Of a stretch of DNA of 64,000 bases, positions 1 through 10,293 are shown one piece after another (position 1 is the first letter of the stretch; each line of letters opens with the position of its first letter). The stretch is taken from positions 868,001 through 932,000 of the forward strand of contig NZ_CP160328.2 in NCBI RefSeq assembly GCF_040741455.2, in the 5' to 3' direction. This DNA is from Snodgrassella alvi (lineage in GTDB: Bacteria; Pseudomonadota; Gammaproteobacteria; Burkholderiales; Neisseriaceae). The notes under the pieces are model-generated. The model was not told the origin of the DNA and did no database searches. It was given only the letters and a program-made list of their open reading frames with translations. Made by a program: the position numbers and the translations under genes.

Positions 1-555
<555 letters not shown>

Positions 556-613
556 CTAATCTTTAATAATCAATTACGCAAATACAAATAAAATAGAATT
601 TCTGGATAAACAA

Positions 614-901
614 TTATTCAACAATACCGAAAATATCTTCTTCGCGCATTACCAGCAATTCTTCACCGTCAACTTTAACAGTTTGACCGCTGTATTTACC
701 GAAAATCACTTTATCGCCAACTTTCACATCCACTTTCAGACGGTCGCCGTTTTTCAGCAGTTTGCCATTACCAACTGCAATCACTTCACCCATATCAGGT
801 TTTTCAGCAGCAGAACCTGGCAATACAATACCAGAAGCTGTTTTTTCTTCAGCTTCCAAACGTTTTACCACAACACGGTCATTCAAAGGACGAATAGTCA
901 T
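614..901 (-). CDS. groES: 10 kDa co-chaperonin GroES
   Basis: Heptameric lid of the GroEL folding chamber, 95 residues, the usual family length. It starts [14 protein letters not shown], carries the mobile-loop region [17 protein letters not shown] and ends DIFGIVE. The in-frame sequence can be extended to 940, but the ATG at 901 has a GGAGAAG ribosome site and matches the family start. It is first in the operon with groEL. Confidence 0.98.
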   Translation of the reverse strand: MTIRPLNDRVVVKRLEAEEKTASGIVLPGSAAEKPDMGEVIAVGNGKLLKNGDRLKVDVKVGDKVIFGKYSGQTVKVDGEELLVMREEDIFGIVE

Positions 902-1394
902 ATTATCTTCTCCACATCTTTGGTGCGCAAAGCACCTCAAAGTTGGTTAATACAAACCCGCATATATAGCGGGACGTAAAATTCATTTCGATAAATAAAG
1001 TAAGGCTAGGCGGCCACAATTCAAGAGTAAGTGAAGTAATTATTTTCCTAATTCTTACAAATACTTAGTAAAATTGACAGAATATTCCTGCACTTACCAG
1101 AGTCAGGCACCCTACCGCAGACAAAATATTACCGGCCGGAATATCATAAGATATTCAGAAAATATTTCTGGCGCCACAAGCTTAACGTTAATATTGCAGA
1201 CTTGACCCGTACGCGCATGCAGGAATTAAAAAAGCTTTCTCTATCAAACGGCAACCAGATTTTCTGGTAAATAATCTGCGTACTGTTTCTATACATTATT
1301 AACTCAAGTATACCCAGCAGAATTTTCCAGCCTATTGAGATGGGAACTGTAAACAAATTACTTCACACGTTGCCACAAATGTTCTGAGTCCTTA
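902..1394. other. Intergenic region between groES and the sigma factor gene
   Basis: About 490 bases without a credible gene. It holds the possible groES promoter near 963-993 and two adjacent perfect dyads, GAATATC-4-GATATTC at 1139-1156 and CAGAAA-3-TTTCTG at 1156-1170. A 70-codon open frame on the minus strand (1144-1356) has no family resemblance or good ribosome site and was not accepted. Confidence 0.6.
963..993 (-). promoter_or_regulatory. Possible heat-shock (sigma-32-like) promoter of groES
   Basis: Read on the minus strand, TATCGAAA is followed after 12 bases by CCCGCTATAT, a partial match to the sigma-32 pattern CTTGAAA / CCCCATNT. The position, 60 to 90 bases before groES, is right for its promoter. 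No CIRCE inverted repeat (TTAGCACTC-N9-GAGTGCTAA) is visible, so HrcA control is not supported. The match is weak and by eye only. Confidence 0.3.
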
Positions 1395-1991
1395 TCAATC
1401 ATGTTCAAATCTGCTTTCAACTTCAGCAGATAATAGTTCCCGCGCCCTTGCAATTCGTGAGCGTACAGTACCAATCGGACAGCCCATTATCTGAGCAATT
1501 TCTTCATATGACAAATCATTGATTTCGAAAAGAATAATCGGTTGACGCAAATTAGGTGGCAACTGATCAATTGCTTCGCCCAGCACATCAATCAACTCGC
1601 GGTTTAATAATTGTTTTTCAGGTGTCTGATAGTCGGACAAATGTTCGAGAACATCAACTTCTTCCCCATTCTCATCCACTATTTCAGTAATCATTTGCGG
1701 TTCGCGTCCATATACAGCAATCATAGACTTAGCCGTATTCATCCCAATACAGCATAACCAAGTATAAAACTGACTACTAGCCCGAAACTGAGGTAACGCT
1801 TTGTAGGCTTTGAGAAAGGTTTCCTGTACCACATCCAACGTAATCTGATCGTCATGAGTAAAACGACGCAGAAAATGCTTTAATCGACGCTGATATTTGC
1901 TCACCAGCAAACTGAAAATCTGCGCATCACCCTGCTGAGCCTTACGCACCAACACCTGTTCTTCCACCTGTGGGGTACGGTTTTCATGCAT
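1395..1991 (-). CDS. rpoE: RNA polymerase sigma factor, ECF type (RpoE-like)
   Basis: Extracytoplasmic-function sigma factor of 198 residues. Region 2 spans roughly residues 20-85, with DVVQETFLKAYKALPQF and the aromatic FYTWL segment. Region 4 spans about 130-190, with the helix-turn-helix LSYEEIAQIMGCPIGTVRSR. The family redirects RNA polymerase to envelope-stress or oxidative-stress promoters. In many relatives a cognate anti-sigma gene lies directly downstream. Here no such gene follows, only the gap before groES, so its regulator must be encoded elsewhere or be absent. An acidic insert (residues about 95-115, rich in E and D) separates regions 2 and 4. Confidence 0.92.
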   Translation of the reverse strand: MHENRTPQVEEQVLVRKAQQGDAQIFSLLVSKYQRRLKHFLRRFTHDDQITLDVVQETFLKAYKALPQFRASSQFYTWLCCIGMNTAKSMIAVYGREPQMITEIVDENGEEVDVLEHLSDYQTPEKQLLNRELIDVLGEAIDQLPPNLRQPIILFEINDLSYEEIAQIMGCPIGTVRSRIARARELLSAEVESRFEHD

Positions 1992-2068
1992 ATAGTTATC
2001 CTCTAATTTTATTGTTATTGCATCAATCGACAGCTGAGTCTGCGTAGCTGAATTATTATTTTTCCAAC

Positions 2069-3394
2069 TTAAAGCCTAATAGGCAAATCCTTCATCAAAG
2101 GCATCCAGCCATCAGCAACACCTACGTTAGCAGCAACAGCCACATTAATCACAGCAATACAATGATTATCGGCATCACATAATACTGGCCAGACAGCACG
2201 CATAAAAGGAGGAATTTTCCGTTCCTGTAATAATTTTTTAACCTTTTTTCTGCCTCCTTTTAAAACAATTGTATCCTGAACATCGACCTGACGAACTGTC
2301 CATCCATCAGCGATTTCCACCAAACCAAAATTATGACATCTCCATTCCAAATAACCAGCCTTCGTCAGTTGCCTGCTGCTTGCCGGCAGCAAATCAAACC
2401 AAGGCCATTGAGCTGATGCATGCTTTTTATCTATCCACAACCTGAAATCATAATAGATTACACGAGCGTATGGTAAAGACCATTGTGCACCATTTTTGCT
2501 TTCCATCAACTGTCTTGCAAATTCTGTCAGTGAAGCTGAAGTAGACATGCCCAGACCATTTTTCTGAGCAAAAAGACGCAATTGCTGCCGGCGCCGTGCT
2601 GCACTAAGTGTTTGCCACAACGGAATATCAAAACCCTGTTGCTGTGCATGCAACATTGTCCAATCAGCTTCAGCCACTTCATCCAGCAACGCCAGCTCAT
2701 CCTGCAAACGACTAACAGCAGCTTCAACTTGATTATCCATATATGGCAAATGGGCACGCCAGTATGGCAAACCATCCAGACGTAGCCAGTTGCGCAGATA
2801 GATGCAGTTGCGGTTACTGTCGTCTTCTATATGCTCAAGCTGCATCGCTTCAGCATAATTCTTCAGCTGCTCGCGCGAAAAAGGCAACAGTGGCCGCCAT
2901 AGAATAGTGTGCTCTGTTAATGCCCGCACGTCCGGCATCGCAGCCAGAGAGCGCAGACCGCCGCCACGCAGTGCGCCTAGAAAAAAAGTTTCAATCTGGT
3001 CATCACGATGATGTGCCAGCACCACCACTTCCGCTCCACTTTCTGCATAAGCCTGATAACGCGCCTTACGAGCCGCAGCTTCCACACCCTCTCCGCTGGC
3101 ACTGACCGTTACCTTAACCAGCTTTAGTGGAACAGACCAAGTTGCGCAGACCTTCTGACAAAAAGCAGCCCACTCATCAGCATGGCTACTTAAGCCATGA
3201 TGCACATGAATTGCAGACAACTGCAACGGCAGTACATTACGCAACTGAGTCAGCGCATGCAGCAATACCACAGAATCCAGACCGCCACTAAGGCCAACAG
3301 TCAAAATACAACGGTCAGCCACAGAGGCTGACCATTGTTGTGCAATATTGTCACATAAGCGGACACATAAATTATTTAGCGTTGAACTGACCAT
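2069..3394 (-). CDS. tilS: tRNA(Ile)-lysidine synthase TilS
   Basis: Modifies C34 of the CAU-anticodon isoleucine tRNA to lysidine so that it reads AUA and is charged with isoleucine; essential in most bacteria. The PP-loop ATP pyrophosphatase motif SGGLDS is at residues 36-41 and the HVHHGLS segment follows. The C-terminal tRNA-binding domain includes [19 protein letters not shown]. Length 441 matches the long TilS type. The start overlaps the end of accA by 23 bases, which implies cotranscription and translational coupling. Confidence 0.96.
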   Translation of the reverse strand: MVSSTLNNLCVRLCDNIAQQWSASVADRCILTVGLSGGLDSVVLLHALTQLRNVLPLQLSAIHVHHGLSSHADEWAAFCQKVCATWSVPLKLVKVTVSASGEGVEAAARKARYQAYAESGAEVVVLAHHRDDQIETFFLGALRGGGLRSLAAMPDVRALTEHTILWRPLLPFSREQLKNYAEAMQLEHIEDDSNRNCIYLRNWLRLDGLPYWRAHLPYMDNQVEAAVSRLQDELALLDEVAEADWTMLHAQQQGFDIPLWQTLSAARRRQQLRLFAQKNGLGMSTSASLTEFARQLMESKNGAQWSLPYARVIYYDFRLWIDKKHASAQWPWFDLLPASSRQLTKAGYLEWRCHNFGLVEIADGWTVRQVDVQDTIVLKGGRKKVKKLLQERKIPPFMRAVWPVLCDADNHCIAVINVAVAANVGVADGWMPLMKDLPIRL

Positions 3395-4331
3395 AATGCA
3401 TCAGGCGGTCAAAGCGACGGGTAAGTAAACTCGACAACTGCTTGCCTTTGGCCTCTTCTAACTGGCTAGTCAGTACCGCTTTCACCCGTTGCATAATTTC
3501 CGGATAATTGCGATGCGCTCCACCCAAAGGCTCTTCAATCACCTTATCAATCAATTTCAGCTCTAGCAGGCGTTTGGCAGTAATGCCCAGTGCCTGTGCT
3601 GCTTCCGGTGCTTTTTCCGCAGTTTTCCACAGAATTGAAGCACAGCCCTCCGGTGAGATCACAGAATAGGTAGAAAATTGAAGCATATTTACATAATCGC
3701 CTACAGCTATAGCCAGCGCACCACCAGAGCCACCCTCGCCAATAATCGTACAAATTACCGGCACCTTTAGTCGTGCCAGCTCATATAGATTGCGTCCGAT
3801 TGCTTCAGACTGGCCACGTTCTTCTGCACCAATACCCGGATAAGCACCAGGGGTATCGATAAATGTCAGCAAGGGGATCTTGAATTTTTCCGCCAGCTTC
3901 ATTAACCGCAATGCCTTACGATAACCTTCCGGTTTAGGCATGCCGAAATTGCGGCGAATTTTTTCCTTAGTATCACGGCCTTTCTGATGGCCGATTACCA
4001 TAACACTTTCTCCATTGAAGCGCGCCAGACCGCCCACTATTGCAGCATCATCAGCAAAAGCACGGTCACCGTGCAGCTCTTCAAAGTCAGTACACAGCGC
4101 CTCAATATAATCTAAAGTATAAGGACGCTGCGCATGGCGTGATACCTGCGAAATCTGTACCGGCGACAGCTTGGCAAAAAGATTCTTGGTTAAATCATCG
4201 CTTTTCTTTTTTAGGCGCGCGATTTCTTCGGAAATATCCACAGCCGATTCATCCTGCACAAAGCGAAGCTCATCAATTTTCTGTACCAATTCGGCTATAG
4301 GTTGTTCAAAATCCAAAAAAATCTGTTTCAT
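3372..4331 (-). CDS. accA: Acetyl-CoA carboxylase carboxyltransferase subunit alpha
   Basis: One half of the carboxyltransferase that moves CO2 from biotin-BCCP to acetyl-CoA, giving malonyl-CoA for fatty-acid synthesis. 319 residues, full length. Visible are the N-terminal coiled segment, [12 protein letters not shown], the glycine-rich [15 protein letters not shown] and [11 protein letters not shown]. Partners accB and accC are in this window at 31-33 kb; accD is not seen. It is followed by overlapping tilS. Confidence 0.98.
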   Translation of the reverse strand: MKQIFLDFEQPIAELVQKIDELRFVQDESAVDISEEIARLKKKSDDLTKNLFAKLSPVQISQVSRHAQRPYTLDYIEALCTDFEELHGDRAFADDAAIVGGLARFNGESVMVIGHQKGRDTKEKIRRNFGMPKPEGYRKALRLMKLAEKFKIPLLTFIDTPGAYPGIGAEERGQSEAIGRNLYELARLKVPVICTIIGEGGSGGALAIAVGDYVNMLQFSTYSVISPEGCASILWKTAEKAPEAAQALGITAKRLLELKLIDKVIEEPLGGAHRNYPEIMQRVKAVLTSQLEEAKGKQLSSLLTRRFDRLMHYGQFNAK

Positions 4332-4736
4332 TGTTAAGATATCCGCAAAAACACGTGGCAGCTATGATACGCGAAGAAATGAAGCAATGCAGCCCTAAAA
4401 TTAAAAAGCTGTAAACACAGCCACAAAAATCACACATAAATATATGATTTTATAGATTATTATCAAAAATACAAAACCATATCTCAAGATTTACCATAGA
4501 CCACAAACATCGCATTTAGAAAAAATTTAACCATAAACAGCAATAGTTTAATCAAATAATACCAATCAGAATGCCAAAAAAATAAATCTCCTGCAATACA
4601 CAAATCCACAACGGTATATCTACAACAAATATACATTAACAGCTTGCCAAGACTGGGTTTTACCTACTAAAATTAGCGATTTTCTGTTGTCTTGGCAGAA
4701 TAAAATTACTTCGATTTTTTCACTAAGGAATACACT
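4332..4736. other. Divergent promoter region between accA and rpsP
   Basis: About 405 AT-rich bases between two divergent transcription units. The right end contains the likely rpsP promoter (4644-4673) and a 9-bp inverted repeat around it. I see no further gene or RNA here. Confidence 0.6.
4644..4673 (+). promoter_or_regulatory. Likely promoter of the rpsP operon
   Basis: TTGCCA (4644-4649) is followed after 18 bases by TAAAAT (4668-4673), a good vegetative promoter about 65 bases before the rpsP start. The -35 box lies inside the left arm of an inverted repeat, TGCCAAGAC (4645-4653) with GTCTTGGCA (4689-4697). A protein bound there could block the promoter; that is inference. Confidence 0.5.
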
Positions 4737-4985
4737 ATGGTAGTTATCCGTTTGGCCCGCGGTGGTTCTAAACACCGTCCTTTCTATAACATCGTCGTAG
4801 CTGACTCTCACAACCGTCGTGATGGTCGCTTCATCGAGCGCGTTGGTTTTTACAACCCTGTTGCCAATGAAAAACAGGAACGTGTACGTCTAAGTACAGA
4901 CCGTTTGAACCACTGGATTGGTCAAGGCGCGCAGCTGAGCGAAGCTGTAGCCAAACTGGTTAAAGAACAGAAGGCTGCGGCCTAA
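4737..4985 (+). CDS. rpsP: 30S ribosomal protein S16
   Basis: Small-subunit assembly protein that binds 16S rRNA, 82 residues, full length. The start [20 protein letters not shown] is diagnostic, with [14 protein letters not shown] following. The start is preceded by a CTAAGGAA ribosome site. It is first of the conserved rpsP-rimM-trmD-rplS operon. Confidence 0.98.
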   Translation: MVVIRLARGGSKHRPFYNIVVADSHNRRDGRFIERVGFYNPVANEKQERVRLSTDRLNHWIGQGAQLSEAVAKLVKEQKAAA

Positions 4986-5001
4986 TTCAGCAGTAAAGCA
5001 A

Positions 5002-5514
5002 ATGAACAGTACACAGCCACAATGGGTAGCAATGGGCTATATTAAAGGTGTATTTGGCGTAAAGGGCTGGGTAAAAGTCCATTCCGATACCGAATATACC
5101 GACAGCCTGCTTGACTATCCGCAATGGCAGCTGAGCAAAGATGGACAAACCAAAACCGTAAGCATTGCCGAAAGCAAAATCAGCGGTGATGAATTACAAG
5201 TACGGTTTGACGGTATCAACGATCGTGACAGCGCAGCCTTACTGCGCGGCTTCACCATTGAAATAGACCGTGCCAGCTTTGCAGAAACCGAAGAAGATGA
5301 GTATTACTGGACAGACCTAATAGGCCTAACCGTATTTAACCGTACACAGGAAAACCTTGGTACTGTCAGTTCATTAATGCAAACCGGTGCACATGACGTA
5401 CTGGTAGTAGACGGCGATTTCGGCCGCAAACTGATTCCTTTTGTCGCACAATACATCGATGAAGTAAACCTGCCACAACAGCAGATTAGTGTAGACTGGG
5501 GCAGCGACTACTGA
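5002..5514 (+). CDS. rimM: Ribosome maturation factor RimM
   Basis: Assists 16S rRNA processing and late 30S assembly through contact with S19. 170 residues: an N-terminal RimM barrel ([15 protein letters not shown]) and a C-terminal PRC-barrel ([13 protein letters not shown], then [13 protein letters not shown]). It lies 16 bases after rpsP, and its stop codon overlaps the trmD start. Confidence 0.97.
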   Translation: MNSTQPQWVAMGYIKGVFGVKGWVKVHSDTEYTDSLLDYPQWQLSKDGQTKTVSIAESKISGDELQVRFDGINDRDSAALLRGFTIEIDRASFAETEEDEYYWTDLIGLTVFNRTQENLGTVSSLMQTGAHDVLVVDGDFGRKLIPFVAQYIDEVNLPQQQISVDWGSDY

Positions 5515-6260
5515 TGTACATTCAGGCCATTACCCTGTTTCCGGAAATGTTTACTGCTCTTACAGACAGCGGCGTTACCGGACGTGCATTGCAGCAAGGT
5601 ATCTGGCAGTTTGCTACAATCAATCCGCGGCAGTTTGCAGATAATCCACTGGGCTATATTGATGACCGCCCTTACGGCGGTGGCCCGGGCATGATTATGA
5701 TGGCGCCGCCTTTACAGGCCGCCATTGATATGGCTCGAAAGACCAGCCCTGAAGGACGGCTGATTTATATGAGCCCACAGGGCAAACCTCTGAGTCACAC
5801 ACAAGCAGCCAGTCTGGCCGATGAATCGGCACTGATTGTGCTGTGTGGCCGATACGAAGGCATTGATGAACGTATTCTCACCAGCAACGATGTGACCGAA
5901 ATCAGCATTGGCGACTTTGTGGTATCCGGTGGAGAATTACCAGCCATGATGTTAATGGACGCTGTTATCCGGCTGCTGCCAGGTACATTAGGTGATGCAC
6001 GCTCAGCAGCAGAAGATTCATTTGCCACTGGTTTACTTGATTGCCCGCACTACACGCGTCCGGTAGAATTTCGTCAACAGACCGTTCCCGACGTACTACG
6101 CAGTGGCAATCATGCATTAATCGCCAAATGGCGATTAACACAGGCGCTTAGGCGCACTTGGACACGTCGACCAGATTTACTGGCCGGCCGTGTATTAACC
6201 CCAGAGGAATCCAGACTCTTGCAAAATATCAGACAAGAGGAACGGGACATCCCATTATAA
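5514..6260 (+). CDS. trmD: tRNA (guanine-N1)-methyltransferase TrmD
   Basis: Methylates G37 next to the anticodon, which prevents +1 frameshifting. 248 residues. The SPOUT knot region is visible: [22 protein letters not shown] and [20 protein letters not shown]. The start shares a base with the rimM stop, so translation is coupled. rplS follows after a 14-base gap. Confidence 0.98.
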   Translation: MYIQAITLFPEMFTALTDSGVTGRALQQGIWQFATINPRQFADNPLGYIDDRPYGGGPGMIMMAPPLQAAIDMARKTSPEGRLIYMSPQGKPLSHTQAASLADESALIVLCGRYEGIDERILTSNDVTEISIGDFVVSGGELPAMMLMDAVIRLLPGTLGDARSAAEDSFATGLLDCPHYTRPVEFRQQTVPDVLRSGNHALIAKWRLTQALRRTWTRRPDLLAGRVLTPEESRLLQNIRQEERDIPL

Positions 6261-6274
6261 TTAGGAAGCTTAAT

Positions 6275-6640
6275 ATGAACTTGATTCAACAATTAGAGCA
6301 GGAAGAAATCGCTCGTTTGAATAAAGAAATCCCGGCCTTCGCGCCAGGTGATACCGTGGTTGTTTCTGTACGCGTTACCGAAGGTAGCCGTACCCGTCTG
6401 CAAGCCTATGAAGGCATTGTGATTGCTCGTCGCAACCGTGGCCTGAACAGCAACTTCATCGTACGTAAAATCTCCAGCGGTGAAGGTGTGGAACGTACAT
6501 TCCAGTTATACTCTCCAGCCGTTGAAAAAATCGAAGTTAAACGCCGTGGTGATGTACGCCGTGCCAAACTGTATTACCTGCGTGGCTTAACCGGTAAAGC
6601 TGCCCGCATTCGTGAAAAACTACCGGCTCGCAAAGCCTAA
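6275..6640 (+). CDS. rplS: 50S ribosomal protein L19
   Basis: Large-subunit protein at the 30S-50S interface, 121 residues. It begins [20 protein letters not shown] and contains [13 protein letters not shown] and [14 protein letters not shown]. The frame is open upstream to 6158, but that would overlap trmD. The ATG at 6275 has a TTAGGAAG ribosome site and is the family start. It is last in the operon, with an intrinsic terminator 44 bases downstream. Confidence 0.98.
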   Translation: MNLIQQLEQEEIARLNKEIPAFAPGDTVVVSVRVTEGSRTRLQAYEGIVIARRNRGLNSNFIVRKISSGEGVERTFQLYSPAVEKIEVKRRGDVRRAKLYYLRGLTGKAARIREKLPARKA

Positions 6641-7004
6641 GCAGTATACACAACACATTAGCTGCCTGAAGCAGACTAATACTAAGGCCGAATCTATTGA
6701 TTCGGCCTTTTTCTTAGCTCATTCAGTACCTCTTCATATTTATCATACCGACCGTGGCAAATACATAAAAATCATATACATCTGCCATCAAAAAACATAC
6801 TCAGATTTAGCCTATTATTGCCATCCGCCCTACGTCAAAATAACACTCAGTAAAAATAAAAAATACCAAAACTTATTGCAGATTCAGTCCATTATTCAGT
6901 CGGCTAATTTAAACAGCGGCAAAAGTTGAAAAATGTTAAAATTACACGATTTTTGTCTGTTTTCTCTTAATCAGCTTTGTACTTTGCCCTAAGGAAGCGC
7001 ACTA
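6641..7004. other. Gap between rplS and purM
   Basis: Contains GCTGCCTGAA (6661-6670), resembling a Neisseriaceae DNA uptake sequence core, then the rplS terminator and AT-rich sequence leading to purM. No PurR-type operator or gene was recognised. Confidence 0.55.
6684..6712 (+). terminator. Intrinsic terminator of the rpsP-rplS operon
   Basis: Perfect 11-bp stem AAGGCCGAATC / GATTCGGCCTT with a TATT loop, followed by TTT and C. It sits 44 bases after the rplS stop. Confidence 0.92.
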
Positions 7005-8039
7005 ATGAGCCAGTCCCTGAGTTATCGCGATGCCGGTGTTGATATTGATGCTGGCGATTCGCTGGTCGAAAAAATTAAACCTTTTGCCAAACGCACCATG
7101 CGTCCTGAAGTATTGGGTGATTTGGGCGGCTTTGGCGCTTTGGTGGAAATCAGCAAGAAATACCGTCAGCCAGTACTGGTTTCTGGAACTGATGGCGTCG
7201 GTACCAAGCTAAAACTGGCTTTCGAATGGGATCAGCACGACACTATTGGCATCGATCTGGTTGCAATGAGCGTGAACGATATTTTGGTACAGGGTGCAGA
7301 ACCTCTGTTTTTTCTGGATTATTTCGCCTGCGGCAAACTGGATGTAGAACGAGCAGCCGCAGTAATTAAAGGTATTGCTTCTGGTTGTGAACAATCTGGC
7401 TGTGCCTTGATTGGTGGAGAAACTGCCGAAATGCCGGGTATGTATCCCGATGGTGAGTATGATCTAGCAGGATTTGCGGTAGGAGTGGTGGAAAAAGAAC
7501 AGGTTATCAATGGACGCAGTATTGCTGCTGGTGATATTGTGCTGGGGCTGGCCTCCAATGGCATCCATTCCAATGGTTACTCGCTGGTACGCAAAATCAT
7601 TGAACGTGCTCGTCCAGAGCTGGACGCCCCGTTTGCAGACGGCCAAACCCTGAGGCAAGCGATCATTGCACCTACCCGCTTATACGTCAAACCTATTCTT
7701 GCAGCGTTGAAACAGTTTACCATCAAAGGTATGGCACACATCACCGGCGGTGGTATAAGCGAAAACGTGCCTCGCATTCTGCCTGAAAACACCGTAGCAG
7801 CAATAGATGCCCAGTCGTGGCCACTGCCCAAACTATTTCAATGGTTACAACAGGCCGGACAAGTGGACAGCCAGGAAATGTACCGTACATTCAACTGCGG
7901 CATCGGCATGGTATTGGTAGTGAATGCTGCTGATGCTGCTGCGGTGCAACAATTTTTACAGCAGCAAGGCGAAACGGTTTACGAGATAGGTGTGATACGT
8001 AGTCGTCAGAGCGATGAACATCAGACACAGATAAGCTAA
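7005..8039 (+). CDS. purM: Phosphoribosylformylglycinamidine cyclo-ligase (AIR synthetase)
   Basis: Fifth step of purine synthesis: ATP-dependent ring closure of FGAM to AIR. 344 residues, full length. Visible are [30 protein letters not shown], the [11 protein letters not shown] segment and [25 protein letters not shown] ribosome site precedes the ATG. It stands alone here; purC lies separately at 13-14 kb on the other strand. Confidence 0.98.
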   Translation: MSQSLSYRDAGVDIDAGDSLVEKIKPFAKRTMRPEVLGDLGGFGALVEISKKYRQPVLVSGTDGVGTKLKLAFEWDQHDTIGIDLVAMSVNDILVQGAEPLFFLDYFACGKLDVERAAAVIKGIASGCEQSGCALIGGETAEMPGMYPDGEYDLAGFAVGVVEKEQVINGRSIAAGDIVLGLASNGIHSNGYSLVRKIIERARPELDAPFADGQTLRQAIIAPTRLYVKPILAALKQFTIKGMAHITGGGISENVPRILPENTVAAIDAQSWPLPKLFQWLQQAGQVDSQEMYRTFNCGIGMVLVVNAADAAAVQQFLQQQGETVYEIGVIRSRQSDEHQTQIS

Positions 8040-8157
8040 AAGTTTATATCAGACATATCCTTAAAAAATTAAATTATTTTTAATTGAGCTAAAGCTATTT
8101 ACTGCATAAATGTAGTTGATGGCTTTTATTTTAAGTCTATTAAATAGATTTACTATT

Positions 8158-9177
8158 ATGTTTAGAGTAATAGCATTAATCATATTATTGTTACTATCAT
8201 CTCTGAGCAATGCCAATAATCTAGGATTTAAGACTTCAACTTTATCAGATATCGATAAAAGAAGAGAAATAAGCATCTTTGTAATCTATCCTACCAATTC
8301 TGATTCAAAGCCAATTTTATTTGCTGATAGTTCGGTATTTTCAGGTTTTTATGCAATAGAAAATGCCAAACCTATAAACAATTCATATCCTTTATTAGTG
8401 ATATCCCATGGATATGGTGGTAATTGGCGCAACTTAAGCTGGATAGCTTCAAATCTTGCCAAACTAGGATATATTGTTGCTTTAATTGATCATCCAGACA
8501 TATCTAAATATAGTAAAACCCCGAAACAAGCTGCACAATTATGGCAAAGACCAATCGATTTACAACGTACTATTACCTTTTTGCAAGAAAATCCTGATTT
8601 TGCCGGAAAAGTAGACAACAATAATATCTCATTACTGGGACACTCTTTAGGTGGTTGGACAGTGATGGTCGCTGGCGGTGCTAATTTTAGCGTTGCACAG
8701 TTTCTTGAGGACTGTCGTATAACTAAGGCTCAACACGAATGTGAACTAAGTGAAGCGTTAGGGATAAGATCAAATAAGCAATCAGCGTTCAACCATCTGT
8801 ATGACCCAAGAGTGAAAAAGATTATTGCACTAGATACGGGATTTGCTCGGGGGCTGACTAAATCAAGTCTGAAGAAATTAACCATCCCTACATTAATTAT
8901 CAGCGCTGAAATCAATATTGGTGACCTACCCGTTGAAATGGAATCAGGTTATCTGGCTGAAAATTTACCTGTAACCAAATATATTCTGCTTAAAGATGCC
9001 ATGCATTTCAGTTTCATACAAGAATGTAAAAAAGATGCTTTCAGTATTTTGCCTGAAAAGGATAAAATTATTTGCAAAGATGAATATGGCGTTAGCAGAA
9101 AAAATATTCACACCATTATTCTAAAATATATAAAAGAATTTTTAGATGTAAACAAAAAAAAATTTTTTATTAAATAA
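8158..9177 (+). CDS. Secreted or periplasmic alpha/beta hydrolase, PAF-acetylhydrolase / dienelactone-hydrolase-like
   Basis: Probable serine esterase or lipase. From the chosen start it has a signal peptide, MFRVIALIILLLLSSLSNA, then the oxyanion region LLVISHGYGGNWRN and the nucleophile elbow GHSLGGW with Ser163. A late AMHFSF probably supplies the histidine. The frame is open from 8116, but those extra 14 residues spoil the signal peptide; neither start has a strong ribosome site. The gene is clearly more AT-rich than its neighbours and has no operon partner, which suggests recent acquisition. The substrate is unknown. Confidence 0.8.
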   Translation: MFRVIALIILLLLSSLSNANNLGFKTSTLSDIDKRREISIFVIYPTNSDSKPILFADSSVFSGFYAIENAKPINNSYPLLVISHGYGGNWRNLSWIASNLAKLGYIVALIDHPDISKYSKTPKQAAQLWQRPIDLQRTITFLQENPDFAGKVDNNNISLLGHSLGGWTVMVAGGANFSVAQFLEDCRITKAQHECELSEALGIRSNKQSAFNHLYDPRVKKIIALDTGFARGLTKSSLKKLTIPTLIISAEINIGDLPVEMESGYLAENLPVTKYILLKDAMHFSFIQECKKDAFSILPEKDKIICKDEYGVSRKNIHTIILKYIKEFLDVNKKKFFIK

Positions 9178-9292
9178 CCCATTTCTATAAAATTAGCTTA
9201 AATATTACTGTTAACAAAACATATTTAGCTATTCAAATCCTAATGCTGGTGAAATAATGGTTTAATCCTTTTTACGTAACCCTTTTTTAAGG

Positions 9293-9454
9293 ATGGTTGC
9301 TTTATTACTAGGTACATTTAGTAGTACTAAAGTGACAAGAAGCTATAGCCCTGCTCTGGTAAAAATAACGGTATGTCACAATGCTAGCTTGGCAAATTTG
9401 TCTGCAAAGATGATGGCTTCGGTAAATTTAAACGAATTTGAAGATATGATATAA
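9293..9454 (+). CDS. Possible small protein, 53 residues, unknown
   Basis: Short open frame beginning MVALLLGTFSSTKVTRSYSP and ending NEFEDMI. AAGG lies immediately before the ATG, too close for a normal ribosome site. A hairpin followed by T residues begins two bases after the stop, which mildly favours a real transcript. No family recognised; it could equally be a remnant of whatever brought in the hydrolase. Confidence 0.2.
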   Translation: MVALLLGTFSSTKVTRSYSPALVKITVCHNASLANLSAKMMASVNLNEFEDMI

Positions 9455-9455
9455 A

Positions 9456-9481
9456 AAAGACGTTTTTTAATAACGCCTTTT
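9456..9481 (+). terminator. Weak intrinsic terminator
   Basis: Stem AAAGACGTT / AACGCCTTT with one mismatch and a 7-base loop, in a U-rich context. It probably ends transcription from the hydrolase or the small frame before it. Confidence 0.4.
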
Positions 9482-9652
9482 ATGTCATTAGAATTAAAAC
9501 TAATTAGCTTATTTTTTATAACCATTAATATTTAAAACAATTAGTGGTCATAAACTAATTTTTAAAAATAAAACTAAAGCTCGATTTGCTTCAACACTTA
9601 ATAAATTACAATCTAATAATATAATTACATACTGTATAGCAATCAGAGATAA

Positions 9653-10288
9653 TCATTCCGCTACAACCGCTGGAAGCAACCGTTCAATCCATTGGCGCAG
9701 TACAATCAGCTTACCGTGAAAAAAGTGGCCGGAACCGGGTATGACCACTACCGGTAAATTCTGTGCTTCAGCCCAGTTCATACTATTCTGCAACGGCACC
9801 ACTTCGTCTTTCTCACCATGAATCAGCAAGGTTGTGGCCGAATTATAGGCATCTGGTACATCAACTGTATACATCCCGATTGCAGGACCCATCAGCAGTA
9901 AGGCATCTGGGCGAGCAGTTAAGGCACTGAATAAGGCCACATAGCCGCCAAAAGAGAAACCTGATAATACCAGTTTAGTCACCTCGGGATGCTGTGTACG
10001 TGCAAAATCCACTACGGCTAAACAGTCTGCTACTTCGCCACGGCCATAATCGTGCTCGCCATCGCTATTGCCTACGCCGCGCAGATTGGGCAGATAACAA
10101 TGAAAACCCAGTGTGGTTAGTGCTTTGGCAGCAGTTTGCACAACTTTGTTGGTATTTAATCCGCCCTGCAACGGATTGGGATGATTAATTACCGCTACAC
10201 CCCGTGCTGTACCTTGTGCCGGCAAATAAATGGTTTCCAGTCTGCCAACCGGCCCATTAATCCAGATATTGGGTTGTTGCTTCAGCAT
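9653..10288 (-). CDS. Alpha/beta hydrolase (COG2945-like)
   Basis: Cytoplasmic serine hydrolase of 211 residues without a signal peptide. The likely catalytic triad is Ser112 in GFSFGG, Asp161 in HGEKDEVVP and His188 in PGSGHFF. HPNPLQGG near residue 37 forms the oxyanion side, and the pattern fits the small family of putative dienelactone-type hydrolases. It follows the [2Fe-2S] protein gene by only five bases, so they are cotranscribed. Substrate not predictable. Confidence 0.85.
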   Translation of the reverse strand: MLKQQPNIWINGPVGRLETIYLPAQGTARGVAVINHPNPLQGGLNTNKVVQTAAKALTTLGFHCYLPNLRGVGNSDGEHDYGRGEVADCLAVVDFARTQHPEVTKLVLSGFSFGGYVALFSALTARPDALLLMGPAIGMYTVDVPDAYNSATTLLIHGEKDEVVPLQNSMNWAEAQNLPVVVIPGSGHFFHGKLIVLRQWIERLLPAVVAE

Positions 10289-10293
10289 CTGCT

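Larger units (their letters stand above)
9178..9652. other. AT-rich gap after the hydrolase
   Basis: 475 bases. The only structures seen are the 53-codon frame at 9293-9454 and the hairpin after it. The rest is AT-rich sequence without recognisable signals. Confidence 0.5.

Noticed and set aside
1144-1356. 70-codon frame on the minus strand after the sigma factor gene, in the place of an anti-sigma factor
   Set aside because: No similarity to anti-sigma families, no zinc motif, no ribosome site, and composition like random AT-rich sequence with palindromes inside it.
6612-6929. 105-codon plus-strand frame overlapping the end of rplS
   Set aside because: It runs through the rplS stop and across its terminator hairpin; no family resemblance.
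8061-8276. 71-codon minus-strand frame upstream of the secreted hydrolase
   Set aside because: It is antisense to the hydrolase signal peptide region and has no protein-like features.
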